NCBI GenBank assembly: GCA_964403075.1
Contig: CAYOEV010000005.1
Coordinates: 56,127-120,126 of the forward strand
Direction of reading: 5' to 3'
Source: CAYOEV01 sp964403075
Lineage (GTDB): Bacteria; Bacteroidota; Bacteroidia; Cytophagales; Cyclobacteriaceae
DNA: 64,000 nucleotides
A program made the translations under genes and the position numbers. The notes below the pieces were generated by a model. That model had not been told where the DNA came from, did not search any database, and saw only the letters and a list, made by a program, of their open reading frames with translations. This document shows positions 54,997-63,535 of this stretch, piece by piece. Within the stretch, counting starts at the first letter, position 1. Each line of letters begins with the position of its first letter.

Positions 54997-57392
54997 GGGT
55001 TCATAAAACCCTATTCAACCTTATCTCCGCCGCATTATTTTGGCTCGTTTGCGTTTGGCCGTCATTCGCTCAGGATTCCTGCCACTATGAAGTAAGGGGC
55101 AGGGTATGGGACTTAGCCACCGGCATGCCGCTACCCAATGCGACAGTGAAAGTGAGGAGTACCCAGAAAGGTGCTGTTACCGCATCGGATGGTAGTTTCC
55201 AGATTAGTGGCTTGTGTAAAAAGGAATTTCATTTGGAGGTAGATTTTTTGGGATACAAGCACATTTCTCACCACCATGACATCTACCATGAATCACCAGA
55301 GATTTATTTAGCACCCGATAGCATTCAATTAGAAGGGATAATCGTGGAAGAGGAGCTTTCGCCTGAAAGCCTGACTACATTGTCAGCGGTCAAACGTTTT
55401 TACAATACGGAAGATCTGCTAGGTAGAGTCGCTGGCGAAGTAATGGCCGATCAATCTGGTGTAACGGTACTTAGTACCGGTACCAATATTAGTAAACCCA
55501 TCCTGCAGGGCTTGCATTCCAATCGAGTACTGATCATCAACAATGGATTGCGGCATGCTTACCAGGCCTGGGGAAGAGAACATGCCCCGGAATTGAGTGT
55601 GGCTGACCTCGAAGTTGTTCAGGTAATCAAAGGGGCAGGTACGGTTCGTTATGGATCCGATGCGTTGGGTGGAGTTATCAAGGTGCACAAAGCACCCACA
55701 GCCATTCACGCCCCCTTTTCCGGTCAAATTACTTCTGGTTACGCCACGAATGGACGGGCAGGTTCGTTGGCAGCTGATTTTGAAAAAGGTTATAATAAAT
55801 GGGCCATACAGGGAGGGGTATATGCCATCAAACAAGGCGATTTACGGGCGCCGGACTATCACCTAACCAATACAGGAAGGCAAGAGTGGAGTGCCTACGC
55901 TTCGGCTACTTACCATAGTCCCGATGTAGACTGGAATATTTATTTAAGCCACTTTGAACAAGAGACAGGTATTCTGCGCGGTTCTATCACCGGTAGTCTG
56001 GAGGATTTGGTTAATGCCATCGGTGCTGAGATACCTGAAAATACAAGTGAGTTTTCCTACCACATCAATACACCTCGCCTAGCGGTGTCACATGATCTGG
56101 GCCGATTGACCATGGACTGGTACCCGGGAAAACACCAGGTGCAGGCAATGTATGGTATTCAGCTCAATCTACGACAGGAATATGATGTAAGAAGGGGTAC
56201 AAACAACACAGTACCTGCCACCGATTTGGAATTGATAGACCAGCAGTTTAACATACACTGGCGTTTGCCGGAAAAAGGGAATTTTGGTACGCAACTGGGT
56301 ATTCAGGGTGCCTACCAAATCAATAATAATATTCCGGGCACCAATACCATACCTTTTGTTCCAAATTATGACCAATTTGATGTAGGTGCCTATTGGATTC
56401 AATCGTACCAGCCGGAAAAGTGGACTTACGAAATAGGACTGAGGTATGATTATCGATCATTGATGGTGGCTGGAAGAGATTCCGATAACGATATTTACCG
56501 CGACGACCTGTCCTATAACAATGTAAGCGCAACGCTCGGCTGGAAGTCACCAGAAACTAAAGAAGGCTGGCAATGGCGTTCCAATTTAGGCACCGCCTGG
56601 CGGGCACCCAACGTGGCAGAGCTCTATTTTTTTGGACGGCATCAATCCGATTTTCAATATGGTTTGGCCAGATATCAGCTCTTCCCGGCCGTGGATAGCA
56701 TCGCTGCCAGTGAGGTAAGACCGGGAAGTTTTGTGGAAAGTGAACGGGGTCTTAAATGGGTGCACGAAGTGCAATACACAACCTCAAGATTGAGAGTGAT
56801 TTTTTCATCATTTACCCAGTGGGTGGAGAATTTTTTCTTCGTTAGACCTTACGGCATTACCAATACAGTGCGCGGCCCTTTTCCGTTCTTTATTTACGAC
56901 CAGACCAACGCCTGGTTGGTAGGTGGTGACCTCGACGTGGAGTGGCAGCACGCCAACGGCTGGCAATCGAGTGGCTCGTTATCCTATGTGCGAGTACGTG
57001 ACATACGAAATCAAGCTTGGTTCATCGAAACACCACCGCTTAAAATGGGCTATTCAGTGGATCGGACACAAGGAAGGCTACAATGGGGGGCAGATTTGGA
57101 TTATTATTTCCGCCAGTGGCAGGCGCCGCCTGTAATTCCCGCAGAAGATTTTTTGCAGGACGCTGTCAGTCTCGATCGAAATCAAACTTTCGACTTTTTG
57201 GAAACACCCGCCGCGTATTTGTTGGTGTCAGCACATGGGAGTTGTCAAGTCAATCGGTGGAAGTTTCGTGCTGATGTAGAAAATATCCTGAATCAACGCT
57301 ATCGTGCCTATACAGATCGAATGAGATATTTTGCAGATGCACCAGCTATTAATCTGAGAATCAGTGTGCAATACCAATTGGGTAAGAAATAA
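54993..57392 (+). CDS. TonB-dependent receptor, ZnuD-like
   Basis: 799 residues from the TTG at 54993, which overlaps the regulator's stop (TTGA) and gives a normal signal peptide (VHKTLFNLISAALFWLV...FAQ); a TTG at 54972 is also in frame. Carboxypeptidase-regulatory domain (about 22-105, with a HHHD cluster in HISHHHDIYHESP), plug domain (GTNISKPILQGLHSNRVLIIN, HAPELSVADLEVVQVIKGAG, GSDALGGVI) and a 22-strand barrel ending VQYQLGKK. The plug resembles the zinc receptor ZnuD of Neisseria. Imports a metal or metal complex across the outer membrane using TonB. Co-transcribed with the regulator. Confidence 0.88.
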   Translation: MRVHKTLFNLISAALFWLVCVWPSFAQDSCHYEVRGRVWDLATGMPLPNATVKVRSTQKGAVTASDGSFQISGLCKKEFHLEVDFLGYKHISHHHDIYHESPEIYLAPDSIQLEGIIVEEELSPESLTTLSAVKRFYNTEDLLGRVAGEVMADQSGVTVLSTGTNISKPILQGLHSNRVLIINNGLRHAYQAWGREHAPELSVADLEVVQVIKGAGTVRYGSDALGGVIKVHKAPTAIHAPFSGQITSGYATNGRAGSLAADFEKGYNKWAIQGGVYAIKQGDLRAPDYHLTNTGRQEWSAYASATYHSPDVDWNIYLSHFEQETGILRGSITGSLEDLVNAIGAEIPENTSEFSYHINTPRLAVSHDLGRLTMDWYPGKHQVQAMYGIQLNLRQEYDVRRGTNNTVPATDLELIDQQFNIHWRLPEKGNFGTQLGIQGAYQINNNIPGTNTIPFVPNYDQFDVGAYWIQSYQPEKWTYEIGLRYDYRSLMVAGRDSDNDIYRDDLSYNNVSATLGWKSPETKEGWQWRSNLGTAWRAPNVAELYFFGRHQSDFQYGLARYQLFPAVDSIAASEVRPGSFVESERGLKWVHEVQYTTSRLRVIFSSFTQWVENFFFVRPYGITNTVRGPFPFFIYDQTNAWLVGGDLDVEWQHANGWQSSGSLSYVRVRDIRNQAWFIETPPLKMGYSVDRTQGRLQWGADLDYYFRQWQAPPVIPAEDFLQDAVSLDRNQTFDFLETPAAYLLVSAHGSCQVNRWKFRADVENILNQRYRAYTDRMRYFADAPAINLRISVQYQLGKK

Positions 57393-57407
57393 TGCCACAA
57401 CGTTGCA
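57393..57407. promoter_or_regulatory. Operator-like site TGCcA-N5-TTGCA, site 3
   Basis: TGCCACAACGTTGCA, the same spacing as sites 1 and 2 with one mismatch in the left arm. It begins directly after the receptor stop codon and covers the TTG used as the -33 box of the lipoprotein promoter. Confidence 0.5.
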
Positions 57408-57433
57408 CTTAAATCATTCAGTCACTAAATTTG
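57403..57433 (+). promoter_or_regulatory. Promoter of the acidic lipoprotein gene
   Basis: TTG (57403-57405), 20 bases, TAAATTTG (57426-57433). The start would be near 57439, giving a leader of about 23 bases. Both boxes overlap operator-like sites, so the gene has its own metal-controlled transcript besides possible read-through. Confidence 0.65.
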
Positions 57434-57446
57434 CAACATAATTGCA
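57432..57446. promoter_or_regulatory. Operator TGCAA-N5-TTGCA, site 2
   Basis: TGCAACATAATTGCA, a perfect inverted repeat overlapping the end of the -7 box and the predicted transcription start of the lipoprotein gene. Confidence 0.7.
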
Positions 57447-57461
57447 TTAAAACAAATTCCA

Positions 57462-58055
57462 ATGAAAAAACAACTACTTACTTTATTAAGTTTTCTTTTG
57501 GTCACCCTGATATTTACTTCTTGTGGTGATGACGATGCGCCTGCTGCTGAGAATGAAGAAGAAGTTATCGACAAGGTCACCCTGACCTTTTTTCCACCTA
57601 CTGGTGGAGGTGCAGCGGTGGTACAGACGGCTACTGATCCGGATGGGGAAGGACCTGCCAGCTTGGCACCTGACGGTGCGATCTCGCTTGCAGATAGTAC
57701 CACCTACACCCTTTTCTTGAAGTTTGAATTTACTGAAGAAGGTGAGGACATTACCGAGGAAATCGAGGAAGAGGATGATGAACACATGGTGTTTTTCGCC
57801 TTTACGGACGGTATCTTCAGTGATCCTTCCGGAGATGGTAACGTAGATGCCCGTGCAGATGATATCAATTACGAAGATTTTGATGATAATCAGGATCCGC
57901 TCGGTTTAGAAACCACCTGGACGACGGGTGCTGCCTCGAGTTCCAATACGTTTCGGGTGTTGTTAAAGCATCAGCCCGGTGAAAAAAGTGCTACTTCCTC
58001 CTCTACAGATGGGGAAACCGATGTAGACATCACCTGGACGTTGAATATCAACTAA
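57462..58055 (+). CDS. Acidic lipoprotein of the zinc-type locus
   Basis: 197 residues. Lipoprotein signal LLVTLIFTSC (Cys21) followed by GDDDAPAAENEEEVIDK. The mature part is very acidic, with EEGEDITEEIEEEDDEHM and DGNVDARADDINYEDFDDN, then a beta-like end with LLKHQPGEKSA and TDVDITWTLN. I recall related short lipoproteins beside TonB receptors in this phylum but know no tested function. Metal capture for the receptor is a reasonable guess from acidity and shared operators. Confidence 0.8.
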   Translation: MKKQLLTLLSFLLVTLIFTSCGDDDAPAAENEEEVIDKVTLTFFPPTGGGAAVVQTATDPDGEGPASLAPDGAISLADSTTYTLFLKFEFTEEGEDITEEIEEEDDEHMVFFAFTDGIFSDPSGDGNVDARADDINYEDFDDNQDPLGLETTWTTGAASSSNTFRVLLKHQPGEKSATSSSTDGETDVDITWTLNIN

Positions 58056-58084
58056 GGCGTATCGCCTGATTTTTCTCTTCATAC

Positions 58085-58121
58085 AAAAGCCAGTAAGTGA
58101 TCAACTTATTGGCTTTTTTTT
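58085..58121 (+). terminator. Intrinsic terminator after the lipoprotein gene
   Basis: AAAAGCCAGTAAGT (58085-58098), a short loop, ACTTATTGGCTTTT (58104-58117), one G-U pair, then a T run to 58121. It closes the regulator-receptor-lipoprotein locus. Confidence 0.85.
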
Positions 58122-58137
58122 ATGTTCTTTATCCAAA

Positions 58138-58347
58138 ATGTCAAGTATGTCCAAAGACAAGAAGGGAACGAGTTACTACTTTAATTTTCAGCCTGTATTA
58201 AACTATTTTTTGCGCGTATTCAAGAAGCACCAAGGGGCAGACGAAAAACCTGGGATAAATCTACGAATGATGCATGGCATCAACAGAATCAGCATTTTAA
58301 TGTTTCTTTTTTGTCTCATTGTGATTTTGATCCGCAATTTGTTCTGA
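58138..58347 (+). CDS. Small single-pass membrane protein
   Basis: 69 residues: a basic, Tyr/Phe-rich N-part (YYFNFQPVLNYFLRVFKK), a linker with NLRMMHGINR and one C-terminal helix (ISILMFLFCLIVILIRNLF). The layout resembles short Bacteroidota proteins of the DUF6728 kind, though I am not sure of that family number. Function unknown. 16 bases after the terminator and 68 before the tricorn-like gene. Confidence 0.55.
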   Translation: MSSMSKDKKGTSYYFNFQPVLNYFLRVFKKHQGADEKPGINLRMMHGINRISILMFLFCLIVILIRNLF

Positions 58348-58415
58348 TTGGATCAATTGATTATTAAGTAGTCATTAGGTATATTGTGAGTTTTACAAGC
58401 AAAGCTCATAGCCTT

Positions 58416-61400
58416 ATGAAATCTCATTTTCTTTCTCTTTTATTCCTGAGTGCCTGCCTGGTGGTTCTCGGCCAGAAACCATTGTGGATGCGATATCCGG
58501 CCATTTCTCCCGACGGTGAGCAGATTGCTTTTGCCTACAAAGGCGATATCTATCTGGTTTCGTCAGCAGGTGGCACAGCCCTACCGCTGACTTTGGACGA
58601 AAGTTATGAGTCACACCCGGTATGGTCTCATGATGGAAAACGTTTGGCATTTGTATCAGACAGATATGGCAACCTGGACGTGTTTACGTTATCCATAGAT
58701 GGCACTTCGCCAGTGAGTAGGTTAACATATCATTCTTCTCACGATTATCCGAGCAGTTTTACACCCGATAATCTTCATGTGCTTTTTACTTCCAGTCGGT
58801 TAGACCTGTCTACCTATGCGCAATTCCCCAATCGTCGCATGCCGGAGTTGTATAAAGTGTCTGTGGCAGGCGGAAGACCGCAAATGGTACTGACCACACC
58901 CGCCGAGGAAGCTGTCATGAGTCTGGATGGGAAAAAAATATTTTACCAGGATCGAAAAGGTTATGAAGATCCCTGGAGAAAGCATCATACCTCCAGCATA
59001 GCGAGAGATGTATGGTCCTATGATGTGGAAAGTGGAGAACACAAGCAGTTGACTCAATTCAGTGGGGAAGATAGGAATCCGGTGCCGGGACGTGATGCAA
59101 ACATCTATTACCTGAGTGAATCTAGCGGAAGCTTCAATGTTCACAGGCTAGATGCAAACGGCAATTCAAGTCAGCTTACCACATTCGCTGATCATCCGGT
59201 AAGATTTTTGACCATTGACAAGAGTGGTGTGCGTTGTTTTGGTTACAACGGGGAGGTATACATCCAAAAACCAGATGAATCCCCACAAAAAGTGTCAGTG
59301 AGAATTTTAAGTAATCGTCAAAACAAGGCGCGGGAAATAGTGTCTATCTCGGAGGGTATCACCGAGATGACCTTGTCTCCCAATGGAAAAGAAGTTGCTT
59401 ATGTGGTACGCGGTGAAGTATTTGTTGCCGCCGTCGATAAAGGTGGTACCAAAAGAATTACCAACACACCTACACAAGAAAGGAGCGTAAGCTTTTCCCC
59501 GGATGGTAAATCTCTATTGTATGCGGGAGAACGAGAGGGTTCGTGGAACGTCTATCAAAACCGTTTGATGAGGCCTGAGGAGAAGTTTTTTTACAACGCG
59601 ACCGTCCTGGAAGAATCGCCTGTCCTGGCCTCTGATCGGGAGGAGTTCCAGCCCGCTTTTTCTCCCGATGGAAAAGAGGTGGCCTATCTGGAAGAACGAA
59701 CCACCCTAAAGGTGAAGAATCTGGAGTCTGGCGACATTCGTACCATTCTGCCCGGCGATCGTAACTATTCCTATTCGGACGGAGATCAATGGTACCACTG
59801 GTCGCCGGATGGGAAATGGTTTCTGGTACAGTTTTTACCTGATAACCACTGGATTTCAGAAGTGGGTTTGGTGTCAAGTCAGGGAGGAGAGCTGACCAAT
59901 TTGACAAATAGTGGTTATGGGGATGGTTACCCCAGGTGGATGGGCGAGGGTGAAATGATGGTTTGGTTTTCCGAACGTGACGGCATGAAGAACCACGCTT
60001 CCTGGGGTTCAGAAGCGGATGTCTATGGATTGTTTTTTACTCAGGAGGCTTACGACCGCTTTCAATTGAGCGAGGCAGATTATGCCTTATTAACAGAGGG
60101 GGAGGAGAAGGGATCAGAAGAGATAAGTGAGGATGAAGTACCTGAAGTTCAAATAGATTGGAATGGACTGAAATATCGGAAAGTTCGATTGACCATTCAT
60201 TCGTCCAGATTACAGGATGCGGTGTTGTCCCCTGATCAGGACAAGTTGTATTACACCGCGCGCTTTGAAAAAGGCTACGACTTATGGCAAACGGATCTGA
60301 GAAGCAAGGAAACGAAAATTCTGACCAAACTAAATGCGGAGGAAACTTCTTCATTGACAATGGATGAGGAGGGAAAACATTTGTTTGTGCTCGTCGATGG
60401 GAAGATTAAGAAGGTAGATGTTTCAGGCGGAGATCAAAAGCCCATCCAAACAAATGCAGAAATGGAGCTTCAGAAGTCAGGTGAGCTTGCCTATATATTC
60501 GAACATGCCTGGCGACAGGTGAAGAAGAAATTTTACGTCAAGGATCTTCATGGGGTAGATTGGGATTTTTACAAGTCAGCATACAGCAAATTCTTACCGC
60601 ACATTACTAATAATTGGGATTTCTCAGAAATGCTCAGCGAAATGCTCGGCGAACTCAATGCCTCGCATACCGGATGTAGGTATCGGCCAGAACAGAAAAA
60701 TATGGATCAGACGGCCAGCTTAGGCTTGTTTTTCGACGATACCGAAAACAATGGGCTGCGAGTGGCTGAAGTATTGAAGAATGGTCCCTTTGACCGGGCG
60801 GAGAGTGAATTAGCTGCCGGTGTCTTCATTGAAAAAATCGACGGCGTACCAGTCAACCTGTCCACCAATCACTACGCTTTGCTGAATCGTAAAGCGGAAG
60901 AAAATGTGCTGGTGGCACTTTACGACCCGAAAAAGAAAAAACGATGGGAAGAGGTGGTCACACCTATCAGTTTAAGTGCGGAATACAACTTGCTGTATCA
61001 GCGATGGGTCGACAATCGTCGAGAAGAAGTTACCCAGGCTTCGGATGGCCGCATAGGCTACGTGCATGTTCGGGGCATGAACGACAATTCTTACCGTACC
61101 GTTTTTGAAGAGGTTCTGGGCTTAAATGCCAATAAAGAATCGCTGATTGTGGATACCCGGTCTAATGGCGGAGGTTGGTTGCATGATGACCTCGCCACCT
61201 TTCTGAATGGTAAACAATATATTCAGATGGTGCCCAGAGGTCAAAAAGTAGGCTTCGAGCCTCAGCGGAAATGGACAAAACCCACCGCTTTACTAATGGG
61301 AGAAAGTAATTATTCTGATGCCCATATGTTTCCGTATGCTTATAGTGTAATGAATTTGGGTACCACTGTTGGCATGCCCGTACCAGGAACAGGTACCGCT

Positions 61401-61646
61401 GTATGGTGGGAACGTCAAATTGATCGAACGCTTGTATTTGGTATTCCTCAGGTGGGCATGCTGGATGTGGAAGGTGACCTACTAGAAAATAAACAGTTAG
61501 TGCCAGATGTACGCGTGAAGAATAGTTATGAAAAACTGGTGCTTGGTCAGGACGAACAACTTAGAAAAGCTGTATCCCTGCTGATGCAAAAGGAGCGCAC
61601 ACAACCGAGTGATACACGCATCGATGCCATTGAAAAGGGGCAATAG
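58416..61646 (+). CDS. Tricorn-like S41 peptidase
   Basis: 1076 residues from the ATG at 58416, which starts a signal peptide (HFLSLLFLSACLVVLGQ); the GTG at 58386 is less likely. Residues about 20-330 and 330-680 are PD40/WD40-like propeller repeats (ISPDGEQIAFAYKGDIYLV, SPNGKEVAYVVRGEVFV, FSPDGKEVAYLEE). A tricorn C1-like part (NWDFSEMLSEMLGELNASHTG), a PDZ domain (GVFIEKIDGVPVN) and the S41 domain follow, with the nucleophile Ser in ESNYSDAHMFPYA. Degrades peptides in the periplasm or outside. Very common in Bacteroidota. Confidence 0.92.
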   Translation: MKSHFLSLLFLSACLVVLGQKPLWMRYPAISPDGEQIAFAYKGDIYLVSSAGGTALPLTLDESYESHPVWSHDGKRLAFVSDRYGNLDVFTLSIDGTSPVSRLTYHSSHDYPSSFTPDNLHVLFTSSRLDLSTYAQFPNRRMPELYKVSVAGGRPQMVLTTPAEEAVMSLDGKKIFYQDRKGYEDPWRKHHTSSIARDVWSYDVESGEHKQLTQFSGEDRNPVPGRDANIYYLSESSGSFNVHRLDANGNSSQLTTFADHPVRFLTIDKSGVRCFGYNGEVYIQKPDESPQKVSVRILSNRQNKAREIVSISEGITEMTLSPNGKEVAYVVRGEVFVAAVDKGGTKRITNTPTQERSVSFSPDGKSLLYAGEREGSWNVYQNRLMRPEEKFFYNATVLEESPVLASDREEFQPAFSPDGKEVAYLEERTTLKVKNLESGDIRTILPGDRNYSYSDGDQWYHWSPDGKWFLVQFLPDNHWISEVGLVSSQGGELTNLTNSGYGDGYPRWMGEGEMMVWFSERDGMKNHASWGSEADVYGLFFTQEAYDRFQLSEADYALLTEGEEKGSEEISEDEVPEVQIDWNGLKYRKVRLTIHSSRLQDAVLSPDQDKLYYTARFEKGYDLWQTDLRSKETKILTKLNAEETSSLTMDEEGKHLFVLVDGKIKKVDVSGGDQKPIQTNAEMELQKSGELAYIFEHAWRQVKKKFYVKDLHGVDWDFYKSAYSKFLPHITNNWDFSEMLSEMLGELNASHTGCRYRPEQKNMDQTASLGLFFDDTENNGLRVAEVLKNGPFDRAESELAAGVFIEKIDGVPVNLSTNHYALLNRKAEENVLVALYDPKKKKRWEEVVTPISLSAEYNLLYQRWVDNRREEVTQASDGRIGYVHVRGMNDNSYRTVFEEVLGLNANKESLIVDTRSNGGGWLHDDLATFLNGKQYIQMVPRGQKVGFEPQRKWTKPTALLMGESNYSDAHMFPYAYSVMNLGTTVGMPVPGTGTAVWWERQIDRTLVFGIPQVGMLDVEGDLLENKQLVPDVRVKNSYEKLVLGQDEQLRKAVSLLMQKERTQPSDTRIDAIEKGQ

Positions 61647-61668
61647 GCCATTTATGATAAAATATTAG

Positions 61669-62103
61669 CATAATTCATCGGGGGGGAGTGGCTCTGATCC
61701 AAGTTCTCAGTTAGGATTAATAAACCATTCTGATCCTATAGGTCTGGCTAGTACTGTTTGGGGTGGCTCAATAAGCGCAGGGGCGGCTGAGGCAGCACGC
61801 AGTGGTAAGTACCTTACAAATGTTGTCAAATACACCAAAGTAGGTGGTAACGTACTGGGAGGTGTTGGATTTGGCGTTACAGCTTACAATGTTGGTGCAA
61901 AATATGTAAATGGTAATGATAACACATCTGATTATGTCGACTTAGCTGCATCAGGGGCGTTGCTTGGTGCTGGTTTTTTAGTATCTAATCCGGTTGGTTG
62001 GGGAATTCTAATAGGTGCTGGTGTTACCTATGGTATATATCGAATTGCAGCAGGGGACGAAGCGGATGCATGGATCAATGAAAACTTTGGATTTAGAGAC
62101 TAG
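61669..62103 (+). pseudogene. Start-less tip of a polymorphic (RHS-type) toxin
   Basis: An open frame of 144 codons with no usable start: it follows a stop at 61666 and has no ATG or GTG; the first TTG is near 61954. It begins GGSGSDPSSQ then LINHSDPIGLA and continues with small-residue-rich sequence (SISAGAAEAARSGKYL, GNVLGGVGFGVTAYN) and a hydrophobic hairpin (LAASGALLGAGFLVSNPVGWGILIGAGVTYGIY), ending WINENFGFRD. This composition is that of C-terminal toxin tips of RHS-like proteins. The long repeat body is missing from the window. The hydrophobic hairpin suggests a membrane-acting toxin. Confidence 0.65.
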
Positions 62104-62108
62104 CAATA

Positions 62109-62495
62109 ATGAAGCTGATAGATTTTACTTATTACTGCGTATTTACTATGGTTCCAGATAAGGCTACTTTAGGTAAAAAAACGGGAGCTGCAACATTGCA
62201 TTCCTCAATGTCTTCATTTTTTTATTTTGCTCTGGTTTTTTGGGTTGATTTTGTATTGAAGGATTTTCAGATTGTATCTTCAAAAACGTTGTTAATCATT
62301 GTTGTTTTGATATTCGGAGGCCACTTTTTTTTTAATTGGCGTTATTTTCTGAATGATGAAAAGCAGAAAGAACTGGCTGAGAAATATGGTCATATCAAAA
62401 AATGGAAACGAAAGTTGATTGGGGTTGGCTTTCTTTTGTTCTGCTTTTTCTTTTTCATTTTCTCAATGATTACAATGAGCATATTCAGACAGTAA
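62109..62495 (+). CDS. Small membrane protein, candidate immunity protein
   Basis: 128 residues, three or four membrane helices (SSFFYFALVFWVDFVL, TLLIIVVLIFGGHFFFNW, LIGVGFLLFCFFFFIFSMI) with a charged cytoplasmic loop (NDEKQKELAEKYGHIKKWKRK). ATG five bases after the toxin-tip stop. Immunity proteins to pore-forming toxins are integral membrane proteins of this size, and the immunity gene normally follows the toxin gene directly. A terminator follows. No homologue recognised; the role is from context. Confidence 0.6.
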   Translation: MKLIDFTYYCVFTMVPDKATLGKKTGAATLHSSMSSFFYFALVFWVDFVLKDFQIVSSKTLLIIVVLIFGGHFFFNWRYFLNDEKQKELAEKYGHIKKWKRKLIGVGFLLFCFFFFIFSMITMSIFRQ

Positions 62496-62520
62496 TCATA
62501 TTCACAAAAAGAATCAATAG

Positions 62521-62546
62521 AGCCTTGCAGAGATGCAGGGCTTTTT
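62521..62546 (+). terminator. Terminator after the immunity candidate
   Basis: AGCCTTGCA (62521-62529), loop GAGA, TGCAGGGCT (62534-62542) with one G-U, then five T. It touches the 3' end of the convergent YoeB-type gene. Confidence 0.85.
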
Positions 62547-62812
62547 CAGTAATGGCCTTTGGCAGAATAGATCCTTACAATATTATCGTCTATGATTTTA
62601 TAAACGAGTCGATGTTCCTGGTTGATCCTGCGAGACCAGTAGCCAGCCAGGTTGTGTTTTAGCTGTTCAGGTTTTCCAGTACCGGTGGTAGGGTGTTCGG
62701 TAAGTTCTTCCAGAAGCACAAGGAGTTTTTTGAGCAAAGCTTTGTTGCCAGATTTTTTATAGAAGTCAATGTCCTTGTTGGCCTGTGCCGAGTAATTGAG
62801 TTGGTATGCCAT
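62546..62812 (-). CDS. Txe/YoeB family toxin
   Basis: 88 residues, usual length for YoeB. Catalytic set is complete: Glu49 (GKPEQLK), Arg68 (QEHRLVY) and the terminal His87-Tyr88 (AKGHY). YoeB is a ribosome-dependent mRNA interferase. Its ATG overlaps the antitoxin stop (TAATG). Confidence 0.93.
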   Translation of the reverse strand: MAYQLNYSAQANKDIDFYKKSGNKALLKKLLVLLEELTEHPTTGTGKPEQLKHNLAGYWSRRINQEHRLVYKIIDDNIVRIYSAKGHY

Positions 62813-63033
62813 TACAGGCCGAGGAAGTTTTTCAGGTCTTTTTTCTCTACAGTGGTGTAGTTACCTTCCTCAAACTCCTTCTCGCTTTGCTTGATCTTGG
62901 CCACAAAATCAGGATCGTAGGGTTTTTCCCTTGCCACTTCAAACTTCATTTTGAGTGCTTTAGCAAAGGCCTTTAAGGCGTTTTCCTGTTCAGAGGTCTC
63001 TGGATGGATGATGATGGTGTTTTCCGTTTTCAT
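62812..63033 (-). CDS. Antitoxin partner (DUF2683-like)
   Basis: 73 residues from ATG 63033; the frame is open 15 codons further but that part runs into the XRE gene. MKTENTIIIHPETSEQENALKAFAKALK is followed by an acidic, flexible C-part (KQSEKEFEEGNYTTVEKKDLKNF) that would wrap the toxin. It precedes the toxin, the usual order. Confidence 0.8.
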   Translation of the reverse strand: MKTENTIIIHPETSEQENALKAFAKALKMKFEVAREKPYDPDFVAKIKQSEKEFEEGNYTTVEKKDLKNFLGL

Positions 63034-63043
63034 AGTCTCAAAT

Positions 63044-63379
63044 TTACGAAGCGTAAGCGTGTCTGGTTTTAGCGTCACGAATGTAAGTGTCCATCAGATC
63101 AAAGAGGGTACGTTTTTTTTCTGCGTCCAGAAGATCGAGTTCTTCGATACGCTTTAGTGTCTTTTTATCGAGGTGGGCATTTTGGCCTTCACCTACCAGA
63201 TAGTCCAGTGAAACCTCGAAAGCATCCGCTATTTTCTTGCCCACTTCCATAGAAGGGATAGCGTCACCTCTTTCGTATTTACCTACCATCACTTGTGAGA
63301 TACCTGTTTTGCTGGCAAGGTCTCCTTGAGACCAGTCTTTTTCTTTTCTTAGATCGGAGATGATTTTGCTTGTTTTCAT
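63044..63379 (-). CDS. XRE family transcriptional regulator
   Basis: 111 residues. Helix-turn-helix at about 8-62 (LRKEKDWSQGDLASKTGISQVMVGKYERGDAIPS) and a helical tail (KRIEELDLLDAEKKRTLFDLMDTYI). Ten bases before the antitoxin, same strand, so it probably regulates the toxin-antitoxin pair. The tail is like that of regulators in Bacteroidota integrative elements. Confidence 0.9.
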   Translation of the reverse strand: MKTSKIISDLRKEKDWSQGDLASKTGISQVMVGKYERGDAIPSMEVGKKIADAFEVSLDYLVGEGQNAHLDKKTLKRIEELDLLDAEKKRTLFDLMDTYIRDAKTRHAYAS

Positions 63380-63420
63380 AACTACCAGATGCTTTTATGG
63401 CTAATAATTATTGATAACAG

Positions 63421-63428
63421 CAAATTTA
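63421..63428 (-). promoter_or_regulatory. Candidate -7 element for the XRE-antitoxin-toxin unit
   Basis: Minus-strand TAAATTTG, exact TAnnTTTG, about 42 bases upstream of the XRE ATG. The -33 box is not clear. Confidence 0.45.
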
Positions 63429-63461
63429 TATAATTATAGGATAGAATTAAAGCCCATAGTT

Positions 63462-63493
63462 TTTGTTTGATTAAAAAGTATCGGATAGTTTTG
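63462..63493 (+). promoter_or_regulatory. Candidate promoter of the truncated primase gene
   Basis: TTTG (63462-63465), 20 bases, TAGTTTTG (63486-63493), then ATG at 63536. Divergent from the XRE promoter. Confidence 0.5.
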
Positions 63494-63535
63494 TATCTGA
63501 TAGTTATATCAGAAAAAATCAAGAAATTTTTCTTC

